64,000 bases of DNA, taken from the NCBI RefSeq assembly GCF_050176255.1, contig NZ_JBFXIE010000006.1. One strand, written 5' to 3'. Positions within the stretch are counted from its first letter, which is position 1, and every line of letters begins with the position of its first letter. The position numbers and the translations under genes are program-made. The notes under the pieces were generated by a model. The model saw only the letters and a program-made list of their open reading frames with translations. It ran no database searches and was not told the DNA's origin. Origin of the DNA: JBFXIE01 sp050176255. Its GTDB lineage: Bacteria; Pseudomonadota; Gammaproteobacteria; Burkholderiales; Burkholderiaceae_C. Below are positions 31,583 to 40,873 of this stretch, piece after piece.

Positions 31583-34500
31583 TCAGTCGGCGTCGGCCGC
31601 AGGTGAGGCGCGCTCCAGCACCAGGGTCTCGAAGTCGCGCGCCCGCAGCGGGGGACTGAGCAGGTAGCCCTGCCAGGCATGGCAGCCGTTGCGCTCCAGG
31701 AAGACGCGCTGCTCCTCGGTCTCGACCCCCTCGGCGGTCACCTGCAGCCCCAGGCTGGTGCCCAGCGCAACGATGGTCCGGGCAATGGCCGCGTCATTGG
31801 GGTCCGTGAGGACATCACGCACAAAACCCTGGTCGATTTTCAACTCGTGCAGCGGCAGCCGCTTGAGGTAAGCCAGCGACGAATAGCCGGTGCCGAAGTC
31901 GTCCAGCGAAAAGCCCACGCCGTAGCCGCGCAGTTGCACCATCTTGGCAATGGTGTCCTCCACGTCCTTCAGCAACATGCCTTCGGTCAGCTCCAGGCGC
32001 AGCTGGCGGGCCTCGGCTCCGGTGCCAGCCAGCGCCGCCAGCACCTGCGGCACGAAGATCGCCTCGTGAAATTGCCGCGGGCTGACGTTGACGGCTACCG
32101 ACAGCCTGCCTAGCACGGGGTGTTCGCTCCATTGCGCCAGTTGCTGGCAGGCGGCGCGCAGCACCCACTCGCCCAGGCGCAGGATCAGGCCGGATTGCTC
32201 GGCCAGCGGGATGAATTGTGAGGGTGCTATGAAGCCTCTGTCGGGGTGGCGCCATCGGATCAGCGCCTCGGCCCCCGTCACGCGTCCGTGCACCACCTTG
32301 GGCTGGTAGAACAGCTCGAACTGCTCTTTCTCCAGGCCAGTGCGCATGTCTGCCTCCAGCGCCACGCGCTGCGAGACCACCGCCTGCATCTGCGGATCGA
32401 AAAAGCGCAGGGTGTCACGACCCGCGCCCTTGGCCTCGTACATGGCCAGATCGCTGCGCTTGAGGAGTTCGTCGGCCGATTCCTGCTGTCCCTGAAAGAG
32501 TGTGATGCCCACGCTGAGCGTGGTGTGGCACGGCTCGCTGCCCTCAAACACAAAGGGCTGGCGCATGGCGGCCAGCATCTTTTGACCCAGGTCTTCGGCA
32601 TGGGCGGCAGCTTCCTGAAGGTCTGCGCCCAGATCTTCAATAACCACCACGAACTCGTCGCCGCCGTGGCGCGCCAGGGTGTCGCCCTCGGGCATGCAGC
32701 TACGCAGGCGCTGCGCCGCGGCGTGCAGCAGGCGGTCACCCATTTCGTGGCCCTGGGTTTCGTTGATGTTCTTGAAATTGTCCAGGTCGAGCATCAGCAG
32801 CGCGCCGCAGCTTTGGTGGCGCGCACTGGCGGCCAGTGCCTGCTGCAGGCGGTCCAGCAGCAAGCGGCGATTGGACAGCCCGGTCAGAGGATCGGTGTAG
32901 GCCAGGTAGCGCACCTCTTCCTCGGCGGCCTTGCGCTGGCTTTGATCGACCATCGTGACGATGTGCCCACCCTCCAGCAGCATCCCGGACAACTCGATGG
33001 TGCGATGCAGACCCGCCTTGCTGGTGATCACGCATTCCAGCGGACGGATGGTGCCATCGGCCTCGGCTCTGGCCGCAGCGCAGCCGGCAAGCCAGGCGTC
33101 GCGCACATGCTGGCGCTGCTGCGGATCGGGCATCACCAGACGCCACCAGGCGTCCACGTCCGGCGCCTCTTGCGCGCTGTAGCCGCAAATCTGCACATGG
33201 CGATCGTTGCGAAAGACGATGGCGCCGTTCTGTACCAGGTTCACCCCCACCGGCATGTGGTTGAGGATGCTGCGCAGGCGCTGCTCGCTTTGGCGCAGGG
33301 CCTGCTCCATGTGCTTGCGTTCGGTGATGTCCTGCACGACGGCAAGGTGCTGCCCGGTTTCGCCGCTCAGGCGCAGCGGGGAGACGCGCAGATCCACCCA
33401 CAGGGTGCCTCCGTCTTTGCGCCGGTAGCGCTTTTCCAGGCGGTACTCACCCAGTTCGCCAGCCAGCATGCGCTCGAGCTGCATGGTGTCTTCGGCCAGA
33501 TCCTGCGGATCGGTGATGTCCTGAAAGCGCATCTGCTGCAGCTCAGCCTCGGTGTAGCCCAGCATGTCGCAGAACTTCTGGTTCATGCGCACCAGACGGC
33601 CGGTGCGCGAGTCGGTCTGCGCAATGCCCACGGCCGCCTGGTTGAATACGGTGCGAAAGCGTGCCTCGCTCTCACCCAACGCCGTGTCAGCCACTACTAC
33701 ATGACTGAGCGCCCGCGCCCGAAGCAGCAGCAGCAACAGCACCAGTGCCGTCAGCAAGCTGGTCACCACCAGACCGCCCAGCCCCAAAATTCCGGGCAGG
33801 CGCTCCTCCTGGGCCGTCAGCAGGCTGTCGATGGGCTGCATCTCCAGACGCCAGACGCGCCCGCCCACGTGGATGTTGCGCTCGTGGCGCAGAGGCCCGT
33901 GGGCGCCAGTGTGCTCGTCCAGACTCAAAAAGAGGTAGGTCGGCGTGGGCATGGGGGAGTCCACCGCCCCGATGTCTGACATGGCCAAGGACAGCCCGTC
34001 CATGAAGCCCTCGCCGCGCAAACCCTGCACGATGTCGTGGATGCGCAGCGTCACGCCAATGGCACCAAGAAAACGCGCCCCATCAGACTGCCCCTGGGCG
34101 GCACCGGCATACACCGGCATGCGAAGAATCACGCCAGCGCGTTTCTCGTTGAACTGCACCAGCTCAAAAGGCGCGGAAGCCACCAGCATGCCGCTGTCGT
34201 GCGCGCGGTACATGGCCTCCAGGTTGGCGGGCTGCGAATGAATCTCCAGGCCCGGCACCTGGGCATTGCCCACCAGCGGCCAGACAAAATCGACCACGAA
34301 ATATTCCTGCCGCTCACGCGGCGGGTGAATGGCAAAGTTGCTTGGCAGACTGCCGTCCAGGTGGGCATCACCGCGGACGTGCGCCTCGAAGGCCTCGCGC
34401 TGCGGGCCGGGCACATGGCGGGCAAAGTGGATGTTCTTGATTCCCGGGTGATTGCGCTGCAGCCCCAGTTCGTTAGCCACGCGCTCGAAGTCGCTGCGCC

Positions 34501-34747
34501 GCAGCTGCGGGTTGACGGTCAGCAGGCCGCGCATGCCCTGCAGCAGATCGGAATAGGACGCCATGCGCTGCTGCAGCCGTTCGGCAAACACCAGTGTCTT
34601 TTGCTCGAACCGCATCTGGGCGATGGACGCCATCGAGTCGTGCTGCTGCTGCCACAGGGCATAACTGGCCACGCAACCCGTCAATGCCACAGCCACACCC
34701 GGCATCCAGAACCAAGGCGATGGGCGTGAGACAGCGGATCGGGACAT
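31583..34747 (-). CDS. CHASE-PAS-PAS-GGDEF-EAL c-di-GMP signalling protein
   Basis: Membrane-bound sensor of 1054 aa that can make and/or break cyclic di-GMP. The first membrane helix is at about 12-30. A periplasmic CHASE domain spans about 40-310 (FAERLQQRMASYSDLLQGMR; HPGIKNIHFARHV), and the second helix run is at about 318-345. Two PAS domains follow (SEARFRTVFNQAAVGIAQTD; SEQRLRSILNHMPVGVNLVQ). A GGDEF domain with intact RHGGDEF and an EAL domain with intact AEALIRWRHP end the protein, so both activities could be functional. The ligand is unknown. It is a paralogue in domain plan of the truncated gene at the left edge of the window. Confidence 0.93.
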   Translation of the reverse strand: MSRSAVSRPSPWFWMPGVAVALTGCVASYALWQQQHDSMASIAQMRFEQKTLVFAERLQQRMASYSDLLQGMRGLLTVNPQLRRSDFERVANELGLQRNHPGIKNIHFARHVPGPQREAFEAHVRGDAHLDGSLPSNFAIHPPRERQEYFVVDFVWPLVGNAQVPGLEIHSQPANLEAMYRAHDSGMLVASAPFELVQFNEKRAGVILRMPVYAGAAQGQSDGARFLGAIGVTLRIHDIVQGLRGEGFMDGLSLAMSDIGAVDSPMPTPTYLFLSLDEHTGAHGPLRHERNIHVGGRVWRLEMQPIDSLLTAQEERLPGILGLGGLVVTSLLTALVLLLLLLRARALSHVVVADTALGESEARFRTVFNQAAVGIAQTDSRTGRLVRMNQKFCDMLGYTEAELQQMRFQDITDPQDLAEDTMQLERMLAGELGEYRLEKRYRRKDGGTLWVDLRVSPLRLSGETGQHLAVVQDITERKHMEQALRQSEQRLRSILNHMPVGVNLVQNGAIVFRNDRHVQICGYSAQEAPDVDAWWRLVMPDPQQRQHVRDAWLAGCAAARAEADGTIRPLECVITSKAGLHRTIELSGMLLEGGHIVTMVDQSQRKAAEEEVRYLAYTDPLTGLSNRRLLLDRLQQALAASARHQSCGALLMLDLDNFKNINETQGHEMGDRLLHAAAQRLRSCMPEGDTLARHGGDEFVVVIEDLGADLQEAAAHAEDLGQKMLAAMRQPFVFEGSEPCHTTLSVGITLFQGQQESADELLKRSDLAMYEAKGAGRDTLRFFDPQMQAVVSQRVALEADMRTGLEKEQFELFYQPKVVHGRVTGAEALIRWRHPDRGFIAPSQFIPLAEQSGLILRLGEWVLRAACQQLAQWSEHPVLGRLSVAVNVSPRQFHEAIFVPQVLAALAGTGAEARQLRLELTEGMLLKDVEDTIAKMVQLRGYGVGFSLDDFGTGYSSLAYLKRLPLHELKIDQGFVRDVLTDPNDAAIARTIVALGTSLGLQVTAEGVETEEQRVFLERNGCHAWQGYLLSPPLRARDFETLVLERASPAADAD

Positions 34748-35092
34748 GGGCCGAAAAATACGATCGGGAGAAAGTCGAGTTGGACGAGGCCGCGCCTACA
34801 CATCACCTACGAGCCGGGCGGCGGGCGCAAGCATAGCGATGTTTGGTGACACCCAGGCCCGCAGCGCCTGCATAAAGCACATAGCGTGCCTGAACCTCGG
34901 CATTTCATGCTGTCAGGGGGTTGTGCACCCCTCGCAGTCAGCCATCAATCCCCACAACCCTGCCTGACCCAGGCACAGGCGGTCCTGTGGCGCACCATTG
35001 AAGCGGGCGATGCAAATACTTACGAGCGAATCAACAGCTTGCAACATATTAGGTAGCCGTCCGGCGGCGTGCCCGTGTTACCCTCGCGCCCC
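34748..35092. other. Intergenic region between CHASE-GGDEF-EAL and NlpC/P60 genes
   Basis: About 345 bp separating divergent genes. I find no gene with a ribosome site and no clear hairpin terminator. A CATATT near 35045 could be a -10 for the downstream gene, but no matching -35 is evident. Otherwise I see nothing in it. Confidence 0.5.
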
Positions 35093-35641
35093 ATGTCCCG
35101 ATGGCTTAGCTTATTGTTACTAGTCAGCGCCCATGCTTACGCGGCTCCTCCTACCGAGCCGGAGCGCATGCCAGCTGAGCGTCAACTGGTCGCCCAATTC
35201 AACGACGTGCGCCACAGCGTGGCCGGCCGTACCTCTGAACTGATCTCCACCGCCATGGGCTTCATTGGCGTGCCCTACCGGCGCGGCGGCAACAGCGCTG
35301 AGACCGGGTTTGACTGCAGCGGGTTCGTGCGCGCCATCTTCGACCAGGCCAAAGGTCTGGCACTGCCGCGCCGCGCTGCCGAACAGGCCGCTGCCACCGA
35401 AATCATCGACAAGAAAGATCTACAGCCCGGCGACCTGGTGTTCTTCAACACCATGCGCCGGGCCTTCAGTCATGTGGGTATTTACCTGGGCGACGGCAAG
35501 TTCATCCATGCGCCGCGATCCGGCGCCCAGGTGCGCGTGGAGGACATGAGCGCGTCGTATTGGCAGCGCCGCTTCAATGGCGCCCGCCGCGTGGCGCAGG
35601 ATGATGTGGGCTCGCCTTTCGCAGCAACCTCGACGCAGTAA
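35093..35641 (+). CDS. NlpC/P60 family cell-wall endopeptidase
   Basis: Exported 182-residue papain-like hydrolase that would cleave peptidoglycan stem peptides. A signal peptide at 1-18 (MSRWLSLLLLVSAHAYAA) is followed by a short linker and the NlpC/P60 domain: catalytic Cys75 in FDCSGFVR, His127 in FSHVGIYLG, and a third polar residue, His139 in KFIHAP. PYRRGGNS and QPGDLVFF are the usual flanking motifs. I chose the ATG at 35093 because it starts directly at the signal peptide; an upstream in-frame GTG at 35069 is less likely. Confidence 0.92.
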   Translation: MSRWLSLLLLVSAHAYAAPPTEPERMPAERQLVAQFNDVRHSVAGRTSELISTAMGFIGVPYRRGGNSAETGFDCSGFVRAIFDQAKGLALPRRAAEQAAATEIIDKKDLQPGDLVFFNTMRRAFSHVGIYLGDGKFIHAPRSGAQVRVEDMSASYWQRRFNGARRVAQDDVGSPFAATSTQ

Positions 35642-35812
35642 ATCTGACCTTCGGTTCCACCGCCTGACTTGCCACCGGCCGCCTCGATGCGGCCGGTTTG
35701 CATTGCGCTGCGTACAGCGGATGCGTGCTTGTATCGCACTTCGATGTGCTCAGTCCCGCACAAGTCCGTACACCCGGGCTGTACACCCTCCATCACGCGG
35801 GGCTTCACACAA

Positions 35813-35830
35813 CGGTCATGGTTGAGTCAT
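35813..35830 (+). promoter_or_regulatory. Pho-box-like direct repeat upstream of the lipoprotein gene
   Basis: CGGTCAT and GAGTCAT (6/7 and 5/7 matches to CTGTCAT) are separated by exactly 4 bp, the spacing of a PhoB box. They lie 46 bp before the ATG, with TTACAT (35848-35853) as a possible -10. The assignment to PhoB is inference from spacing and partial matches. Confidence 0.35.
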
Positions 35831-35876
35831 TGAATCGCAGCTTTTGCTTACATTCCTTGACCCATTACACCCGACC

Positions 35877-37826
35877 ATGCAGTTTTCTACTTCCTCCCGC
35901 GCCTCCCTGCTGTGCCTGTCGCTGATTGCGGCGGCTTCCCTCGCTGCCTGCGGCGGTGACGACGATTACGTCGAGGAAACACCCAAGACGCTTCAACTGG
36001 AGAAAATTGGCGGCTACTCGTCAAATGTCTTCCTCAAGAGCGCCGCTGAGATTCCAGCCTTTGACGCCGCGTCCAGGCGCGCCTTTGTGGTCAATGCGCA
36101 GTCGGGCAAGCTGGATGTGCTGGACTTGAGTGACCCCAAGAACCCCAAGAAGGTGGGCGAAGTCAACGCCACCAGCGTGCTGGCCGATGGCGAGGTCAAC
36201 AGCGTGGCGGTGCAAGGCGGCCTGGTGGCCGTGGCCATTCAGGCCAAGCCCAAGACCGACGCCGGGCGCATCGCGATCTATCAGGCGTCCGACCTGAAAC
36301 TGCTGGGCTCGGCCACGGTGGGCGCGCTGCCCGACATGCTGACCTTCACGCCTGACGGCAAGACCGTGCTGGTAGCCAATGAGGCCGAACCCAGCGACGA
36401 CTACCAGATCGACCCTGAGGGCTCGATCAGCGTCGTGGACGTGAGCAACCCCGCCAGCCTCAAGGTGCGCACTGCCGACTTCAAGGCCTTCAACGACCGC
36501 GCTGCCGAGCTGAGGAGCAAGGGCGTGCGCCTGTTTGGCCCCAACGCCAACAACACCGGCAAGGCCACCGTGGCGCAAGATCTGGAGCCCGAATACATTG
36601 CCGTCTCGCCTGACGGCAAGACCGCATGGGTCACGCTGCAGGAAAACAACGCAATGGCCATCGTGGACATTGCCAGTGCCACCGTCAAGGACGTCGTGGC
36701 GCTGGGCTACAAGGATCACAGCCTGGCAGCCAACGCGCTGGATTTTGCCGACAGCGACGGCAAGAACGCAGTGATCGACATCAAAGTGGCCCCCAATGTG
36801 CTGGGCATGTACATGCCCGACGCCATCGCCGCCTACAAGGCGGGCGACGGCCAGACCTACCTGGTGACGGCCAACGAAGGCGATGCGCGCGCCTGGGGCG
36901 AAAACACGCCCGCCTACTTTGGCACGGCGGCCGTCAAGGCCACTAGCACAGCGCCCGCCGTGGCAGCCAAGGGTGGTGATGTGACCAAGGGCTTTGTCGA
37001 AGAATGGCGCGTCAAGCACCTGGTGCACAAGGACGGCTTTTTGCGCCGTGCAGGCGATGACCTGCCCGCACACCTGATCGCTCTGGCCAAGGGTAACGGC
37101 GGCGCGCTGCTCAACCCCGCCAACTTCGGCTGGTGCGGCGCCGTTGCGGGCGACCCCAAGACCTGCCGCGACGACGACAAGCTGGGCCGCCTGAAGATCA
37201 CCTGGACCCAGGGCTACCAGACCAACTCCGATGGCAGCCCCGTCTGGTACAACGCCGCAGGCGTTGCCGACCCCAATGGCAACCGCCTGATGTACGACAA
37301 GCTGTACGCGTACGGCGGCCGCTCCATCTCCATCTGGAACGCCCAGGGCGCCCAGGTGTGGGATTCGGGCGCTGCCATCGAGCAATTCCTGGCCAGCGAC
37401 GAGTGCAAGCTGGGCGCCAAGCGCGACATCGCCTGCAAGACTTACTTCAACACGGGTCACGATGAGACCGCCACGCTGGACGCCCGCAGCTCCGCCAAGG
37501 GCCCCGAGCCCGAAGGCCTCACCATCGGCACCATTGGCAGCAAGACCTTTGCCTTCGTGGGCCTGGAGCGCATGGGCGGCGTGATGGTGTTCGACATCAC
37601 CGACCCCAAGGCCGCCAAGCGCGTGGATTACCTGAACACCCGCGAAGACTGGACTGCCAGCTTTGACGATGCCACACCGCCGGCACTGGCCAAGGTGGGC
37701 GACCTGGGCCCCGAAGGTCTGGCGTTCATCCCCGCGCGTCAGTCGCCCAATGGCAAACCGCTGTTGCTGGTGGGCAACGAGGTCAGTGGCAGCACCGCAG
37801 TGATTCAGCTCAACCTGAGCTATTGA
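35877..37826 (+). CDS. Choice-of-anchor I family lipoprotein (beta-propeller, phosphatase-like annotation)
   Basis: Exported lipoprotein of 649 aa. The signal peptide ends in a lipobox (SLAAC, lipidated Cys25) followed by GGDDDY. The body has repeated propeller-like strands (AFVVNAQSGKLDVLDLSDP; DMLTFTPDGKTVLVANEAEP; PEYIAVSPDGKTAWVTLQEN; PEGLTIGTIGSKTFAFVGLE). This pattern is that of the choice-of-anchor I domain, often annotated as alkaline phosphatase-like, but I see no classical phosphatase motif and do not claim that activity. A Pho-box-like sequence precedes it and a strong terminator follows, so it appears monocistronic. Confidence 0.8.
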   Translation: MQFSTSSRASLLCLSLIAAASLAACGGDDDYVEETPKTLQLEKIGGYSSNVFLKSAAEIPAFDAASRRAFVVNAQSGKLDVLDLSDPKNPKKVGEVNATSVLADGEVNSVAVQGGLVAVAIQAKPKTDAGRIAIYQASDLKLLGSATVGALPDMLTFTPDGKTVLVANEAEPSDDYQIDPEGSISVVDVSNPASLKVRTADFKAFNDRAAELRSKGVRLFGPNANNTGKATVAQDLEPEYIAVSPDGKTAWVTLQENNAMAIVDIASATVKDVVALGYKDHSLAANALDFADSDGKNAVIDIKVAPNVLGMYMPDAIAAYKAGDGQTYLVTANEGDARAWGENTPAYFGTAAVKATSTAPAVAAKGGDVTKGFVEEWRVKHLVHKDGFLRRAGDDLPAHLIALAKGNGGALLNPANFGWCGAVAGDPKTCRDDDKLGRLKITWTQGYQTNSDGSPVWYNAAGVADPNGNRLMYDKLYAYGGRSISIWNAQGAQVWDSGAAIEQFLASDECKLGAKRDIACKTYFNTGHDETATLDARSSAKGPEPEGLTIGTIGSKTFAFVGLERMGGVMVFDITDPKAAKRVDYLNTREDWTASFDDATPPALAKVGDLGPEGLAFIPARQSPNGKPLLLVGNEVSGSTAVIQLNLSY

Positions 37827-37889
37827 TCGCCTGGCAGACGGTGCGGCAGCAGACCGCCCGTCGGCGGGCGATGGCTCATCACGAAAATC

Positions 37890-37926
37890 AAGGCGCCTGG
37901 GCATAGGCCTACCCAGGCGCCTTTTT
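37890..37926 (+). terminator. Intrinsic terminator after the lipoprotein gene
   Basis: A perfect 12-bp stem (aaggcgcctggg pairing with cccaggcgcctt) with a 10-nt loop is followed by a T5 run, 63 bp after the stop codon. The A-rich left flank allows weak function on the opposite strand for the convergent methyltransferase gene. Confidence 0.92.
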
Positions 37927-37959
37927 CACGTGCGGGCGCCGCTCACGCACCGGCGTAAT

Positions 37960-38913
37960 TCACGGTGGCGTGTCGCGGAACACCAGCACCTTCAGCGACC
38001 GATCCTCGTCGATGTCGGCAAACACCGCAGGATTGGCAACGCGCTCGACAAAGGCGAGCCCGGGCGCCTGCTCGTGCATCTGCGCACGCAGAAAGTCCAC
38101 GCCCAGCTCGGGCGCATTCAGGCACAGCAGGGCATGGCCGCCGGGTGCCAGCAGGTCGGGCAGGCGGCGCATCAGCCGCGCGTAGTCTTTGGTGGCGACA
38201 AAACTGCCCTTCTGGTAGGACGGCGGATCCACGATGACCAGGTCGTAAGGCCCGCTGCGCGTGATCTTGCCCCACGAGCTGAAGATGTCGTGCGCCAGAA
38301 AGCGCGCCCCGGCCAGCAGACCGTTGAGCTGGTGGTTGTGCTGCCCCGTGGCCATGGCGCCGCGGCTCATGTCCACGTTGACCACCTCGGCCGCTCCGGC
38401 CTGCAGCGCAGCCACCGAGAACGCACAGGTATAGGCAAACAGATTGAGCACCCGCGCGCCCTGCCCCGTGCGTGCGCGATGGGCCGCCACATGCGCGCGC
38501 ACCCAGCGCCGCCCCTCGGCCATGTCCAGAAACAAGCCGTGGTTCTGCCCGCGCTGCAGCTGCACGCGCAGCAGCGCACCGTCTTCCATCACCACATGCG
38601 GCTCGGGCACCTCGCCGGCCATCAGCCGGGTGTCGCTGCGGCCCTCGATGCGCAGCGCCTCGCCACGCTGCTGAAACACCCAGTTCAGCGGCTGGCCCGC
38701 CGCCGCCTGCTGCCAGCGCGCACGCAAGGCAGCGTCGATGGTGGCCAGCTCGTCATCGGTCGCCGGGGCAAAGCTGGTGAGCACCAGCACGGGCGGATAG
38801 GCATCCAGCGTCCATTGTTCACAGCCCGCAAAGCGCCCGCCCCGCCCGTGAAAGATGCGGCAGGCCTGGACCGGTGGCTCCAGGGTGGAAATGGCGTCGA
38901 GGAGTGCGTGCAT
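37960..38913 (-). CDS. Class I SAM-dependent methyltransferase, RlmI/RlmK-like
   Basis: A 317-residue methyltransferase. A PUA-like N-terminal part and RNA-binding segment precede the Rossmann core with VLNLFAYTCAFSVAALQAGA (motif I) and VNVDMSRGAM (motif II). DPPSYQKGSF is the motif IV seen in rRNA cytosine-C5 methyltransferases such as RlmI and in related RlmK-like enzymes. It is shorter than RlmI (about 396 aa), so the exact target base is uncertain. An in-frame ATG lies 27 bp upstream (38940); I took 38913 because conservation begins there. Confidence 0.8.
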   Translation of the reverse strand: MHALLDAISTLEPPVQACRIFHGRGGRFAGCEQWTLDAYPPVLVLTSFAPATDDELATIDAALRARWQQAAAGQPLNWVFQQRGEALRIEGRSDTRLMAGEVPEPHVVMEDGALLRVQLQRGQNHGLFLDMAEGRRWVRAHVAAHRARTGQGARVLNLFAYTCAFSVAALQAGAAEVVNVDMSRGAMATGQHNHQLNGLLAGARFLAHDIFSSWGKITRSGPYDLVIVDPPSYQKGSFVATKDYARLMRRLPDLLAPGGHALLCLNAPELGVDFLRAQMHEQAPGLAFVERVANPAVFADIDEDRSLKVLVFRDTPP

Positions 38914-39035
38914 GGATTCAAGTGACAACGGTGGACACATATGGCCAACAAACCACTCAGCGCGCGAGGAGCGAGCGCTGAAAGCGAAGCGGTGACTTTT
39001 GACGCTTATCGGATCAAGGCGAGGCTAGCTCACGC

Positions 39036-39368
39036 TCAATGGCCCGTGGTCTTGGACAGCAGCTGTATCACCAGCACGCCTCCCACAATCATGGACATGC
39101 CCACGAGGGCCGGCATGTCCAGCTTCTGGCCGTACATCAACCAGCCCACCAGCGAGATCAGCACGATACCCAAGCCCGACCACACTGCGTACACCACGCC
39201 CGTGGCCATGTGGCTCATCACCTTGGAAACGAGGTAGAACGCCACGCAATAACCTAGCACCGCCAGCACACTGGGCCATGGCCGCGTCAGCCCCTGCGAC
39301 GATTTGAGCGCCGAGGTGGCCACCACCTCCGCCACGATGGAGATGCCAAGCAGGATGTAGGGGTGCAT
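39036..39368 (-). CDS. Small multidrug resistance (SMR) efflux protein, EmrE/QacE-like
   Basis: Proton-coupled exporter of 110 aa with four membrane helices. The essential Glu14 lies in ISIVAEVVATSALK. GLTRPWPSVLAV, VVYAVWSGLGIVLISLVGW and LDMPALVGMSMIVGGVLVIQ closely follow EmrE helices 2-4, so the transport of quaternary cations is the likely role, not guanidinium as in SugE/Gdx. It would function as a dual-topology homodimer. The ATG at 39368 gives the standard MHPYILLGISI start. Confidence 0.92.
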   Translation of the reverse strand: MHPYILLGISIVAEVVATSALKSSQGLTRPWPSVLAVLGYCVAFYLVSKVMSHMATGVVYAVWSGLGIVLISLVGWLMYGQKLDMPALVGMSMIVGGVLVIQLLSKTTGH

Positions 39369-39420
39369 GGATGGAGGGGGATAAATGAAGACCCGCAAGC
39401 GCATAGCCTGCCCGCGCAGA

Positions 39421-39477
39421 ATATCAAAAATGATAGCTGTTTACGCTTGCCAGATAAGTGCTGAAAGGCAATTTACC
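39421..39477 (+). repeat. Dispersed repeat copy between SMR and chromate transporter genes
   Basis: Reads atatcaaaaatgatagctgt then ttacgcttgccagataagtg then ctgaaaggc, a forward copy of the family (aaatgatagctgNNtNcgcttgNcNgataagNgctg). Confidence 0.75.
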
Positions 39478-39599
39478 ATGTAAAAGCAGATCAATGCCTG
39501 CCATCGGCACCAATGATGGCCGCATCGCACAAGGTGATGGGACTGCAAGCGCGGGTAGCGGGCTGGGGGCGTAGCATGGCCCGCTTCGCCTGAGATGCC

Positions 39600-40256
39600 A
39601 TGCCCCAGTCACACCCCCTCTTCCCCCCGCAGTTGCCTGAGCCAACGTCCACACTTGCGTCCCAGCCCGCCCCGGCCCCCATGCCCAACGACGACCGCCC
39701 GCGCCCGCAAAGCCTGGGCGAGTTGTTCTGGGCCTTTACCTGGCTGGCGCTACAGGGCTTTGGCGGCGTGCTGGCCGTGGTGCAGCGCGAACTGGTGGAT
39801 CGCAGGCGCTGGCTGACCCCCGAAGAGTTTGTGGAAGAGTGGGCCGCCGCGCAAATCCTGCCCGGCCCCAATGTGGTAAACCTGTCCATCATGGTGGGCG
39901 ACCGATATTTCGGCTGGCGCGGCGCACTGGCGGCCATGGCGGGCATGCTGGCGCTGCCCATGCTGCTCGTCGTGGCGCTGGCCGCGGTGTATGCGGGCTT
40001 TGCCGATCACGCCCGGGTGGCCGGTGCCCTGCGCGGCATGGGCGCGGTAGCCGCGGGCCTGGTGGCAGGCGTGGGCCTGCGCCTGGCGGTATCGCTGCGC
40101 AAGCACCCGCTGGGGCTGCCCGTCTGCGGCGTGATTGCCGCTGCCACCATCATCGCCATGAGCGTGCTGCGCCTGCCGCTGGCCTGGGTGCTGCCCATGG
40201 TGGGCGGCGCAGCATGCGCGCTGACCTGGCGCAAGCTGGCGCCGCCGCAGCACTGA
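39600..40256 (+). CDS. Chromate transporter, first half protein (CHR domain)
   Basis: A 218-residue membrane protein, equal to one half of the classical two-domain ChrA. SLGELFWAFTWLALQGFGGV is the family opening, followed by VVQRELVDRRRWLTPEEFVE and QILPGPNVVNLSIMVG (the CHR-domain PGP motif). Four to six membrane helices follow. The first 35 residues are Pro-rich; the true start may be the internal ATG at 39681. The second half is the next gene, 14 bp downstream, so the two would act as a heterodimeric pair exporting chromate, or possibly another oxyanion. Confidence 0.88.
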   Translation: MPQSHPLFPPQLPEPTSTLASQPAPAPMPNDDRPRPQSLGELFWAFTWLALQGFGGVLAVVQRELVDRRRWLTPEEFVEEWAAAQILPGPNVVNLSIMVGDRYFGWRGALAAMAGMLALPMLLVVALAAVYAGFADHARVAGALRGMGAVAAGLVAGVGLRLAVSLRKHPLGLPVCGVIAAATIIAMSVLRLPLAWVLPMVGGAACALTWRKLAPPQH

Positions 40257-40270
40257 AGCTGGCCCACACC

Positions 40271-40873
40271 ATGCCTGCCGCACTGCACCTGCAATTTCAG
40301 CCGCTGGATTGGCTGAACCTGTTTTTGTACTTTCTGTCGCTGTCGCTGCTGTCGGTGGGTGGCGCGATTGCCACCGCGCCGGACATGCATCGCTATCTGG
40401 TGGAACGCCAAGGCTGGCTGACCGACGTGCAGTTCAACACCTCCATCGTCATCGCCCAGTCCGCCCCCGGCCCCAACGTGCTGTTCATCGCCCTGCTGGG
40501 CTGGAATGTGGGTCTGAACACCGTCGGCACCAGCGCGCCCGCGGCCTGGGCGGCCGGCGTGTTGGGCGTGGCCTTGTGCATGCTGGGCGTGATGCTGCCC
40601 AGCAGCCTGCTGACCTGGACCGCCACACGCTGGGCGCGGCGCAACAGCGAGCGCCGCTCGGTGCGCGCCTTCAAGCAAGGTATGGCGCCGGTGGTCATTG
40701 GCCTGCTGCTGGCCACGGCCTGGGTACTGGCCAGCGCCCATGGCGATCCGCTGCGCAACGCGCCGCTGTGGCTGGTAAGCGCCGCCACCGCGCTGCTGGT
40801 GTGGCGCACGCGCATCCACTTGCTGTGGCTGCTGGGCGCGGGCGCGTTGCTGGGGGCGCTAGGCTGGGTTTGA
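40271..40873 (+). CDS. Chromate transporter, second half protein (CHR domain)
   Basis: A 200-residue membrane protein corresponding to the C-terminal half of ChrA. FLSLSLLSVGGAIATAPDMH matches the conserved start, RQGWLTDVQFNTSIVIAQ and APGPNVLFIALLGWN the PGP motif region, and MLPSSLLTWTATRWARRN the later helix and loop. It is separated from the first half by 14 bp and has its own ATG. Its last 15 bp overlap the 3' end of the sirtuin gene on the other strand. Confidence 0.88.
   Translation: MPAALHLQFQPLDWLNLFLYFLSLSLLSVGGAIATAPDMHRYLVERQGWLTDVQFNTSIVIAQSAPGPNVLFIALLGWNVGLNTVGTSAPAAWAAGVLGVALCMLGVMLPSSLLTWTATRWARRNSERRSVRAFKQGMAPVVIGLLLATAWVLASAHGDPLRNAPLWLVSAATALLVWRTRIHLLWLLGAGALLGALGWV

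Noticed and set aside
36021..37904. A 627-codon open frame on the minus strand opposite the lipoprotein gene.
   Set aside because: It has no family motif, no ribosome site and lies entirely antisense to a gene with a clear lipobox and domain. Long antisense frames are common in high-GC genes.
39600..40873. A frameshift splitting a single full-length chrA.
   Set aside because: Each half has its own start codon and complete CHR-domain opening, with a 14-bp spacer. Paired short chromate transporters are a known natural arrangement.
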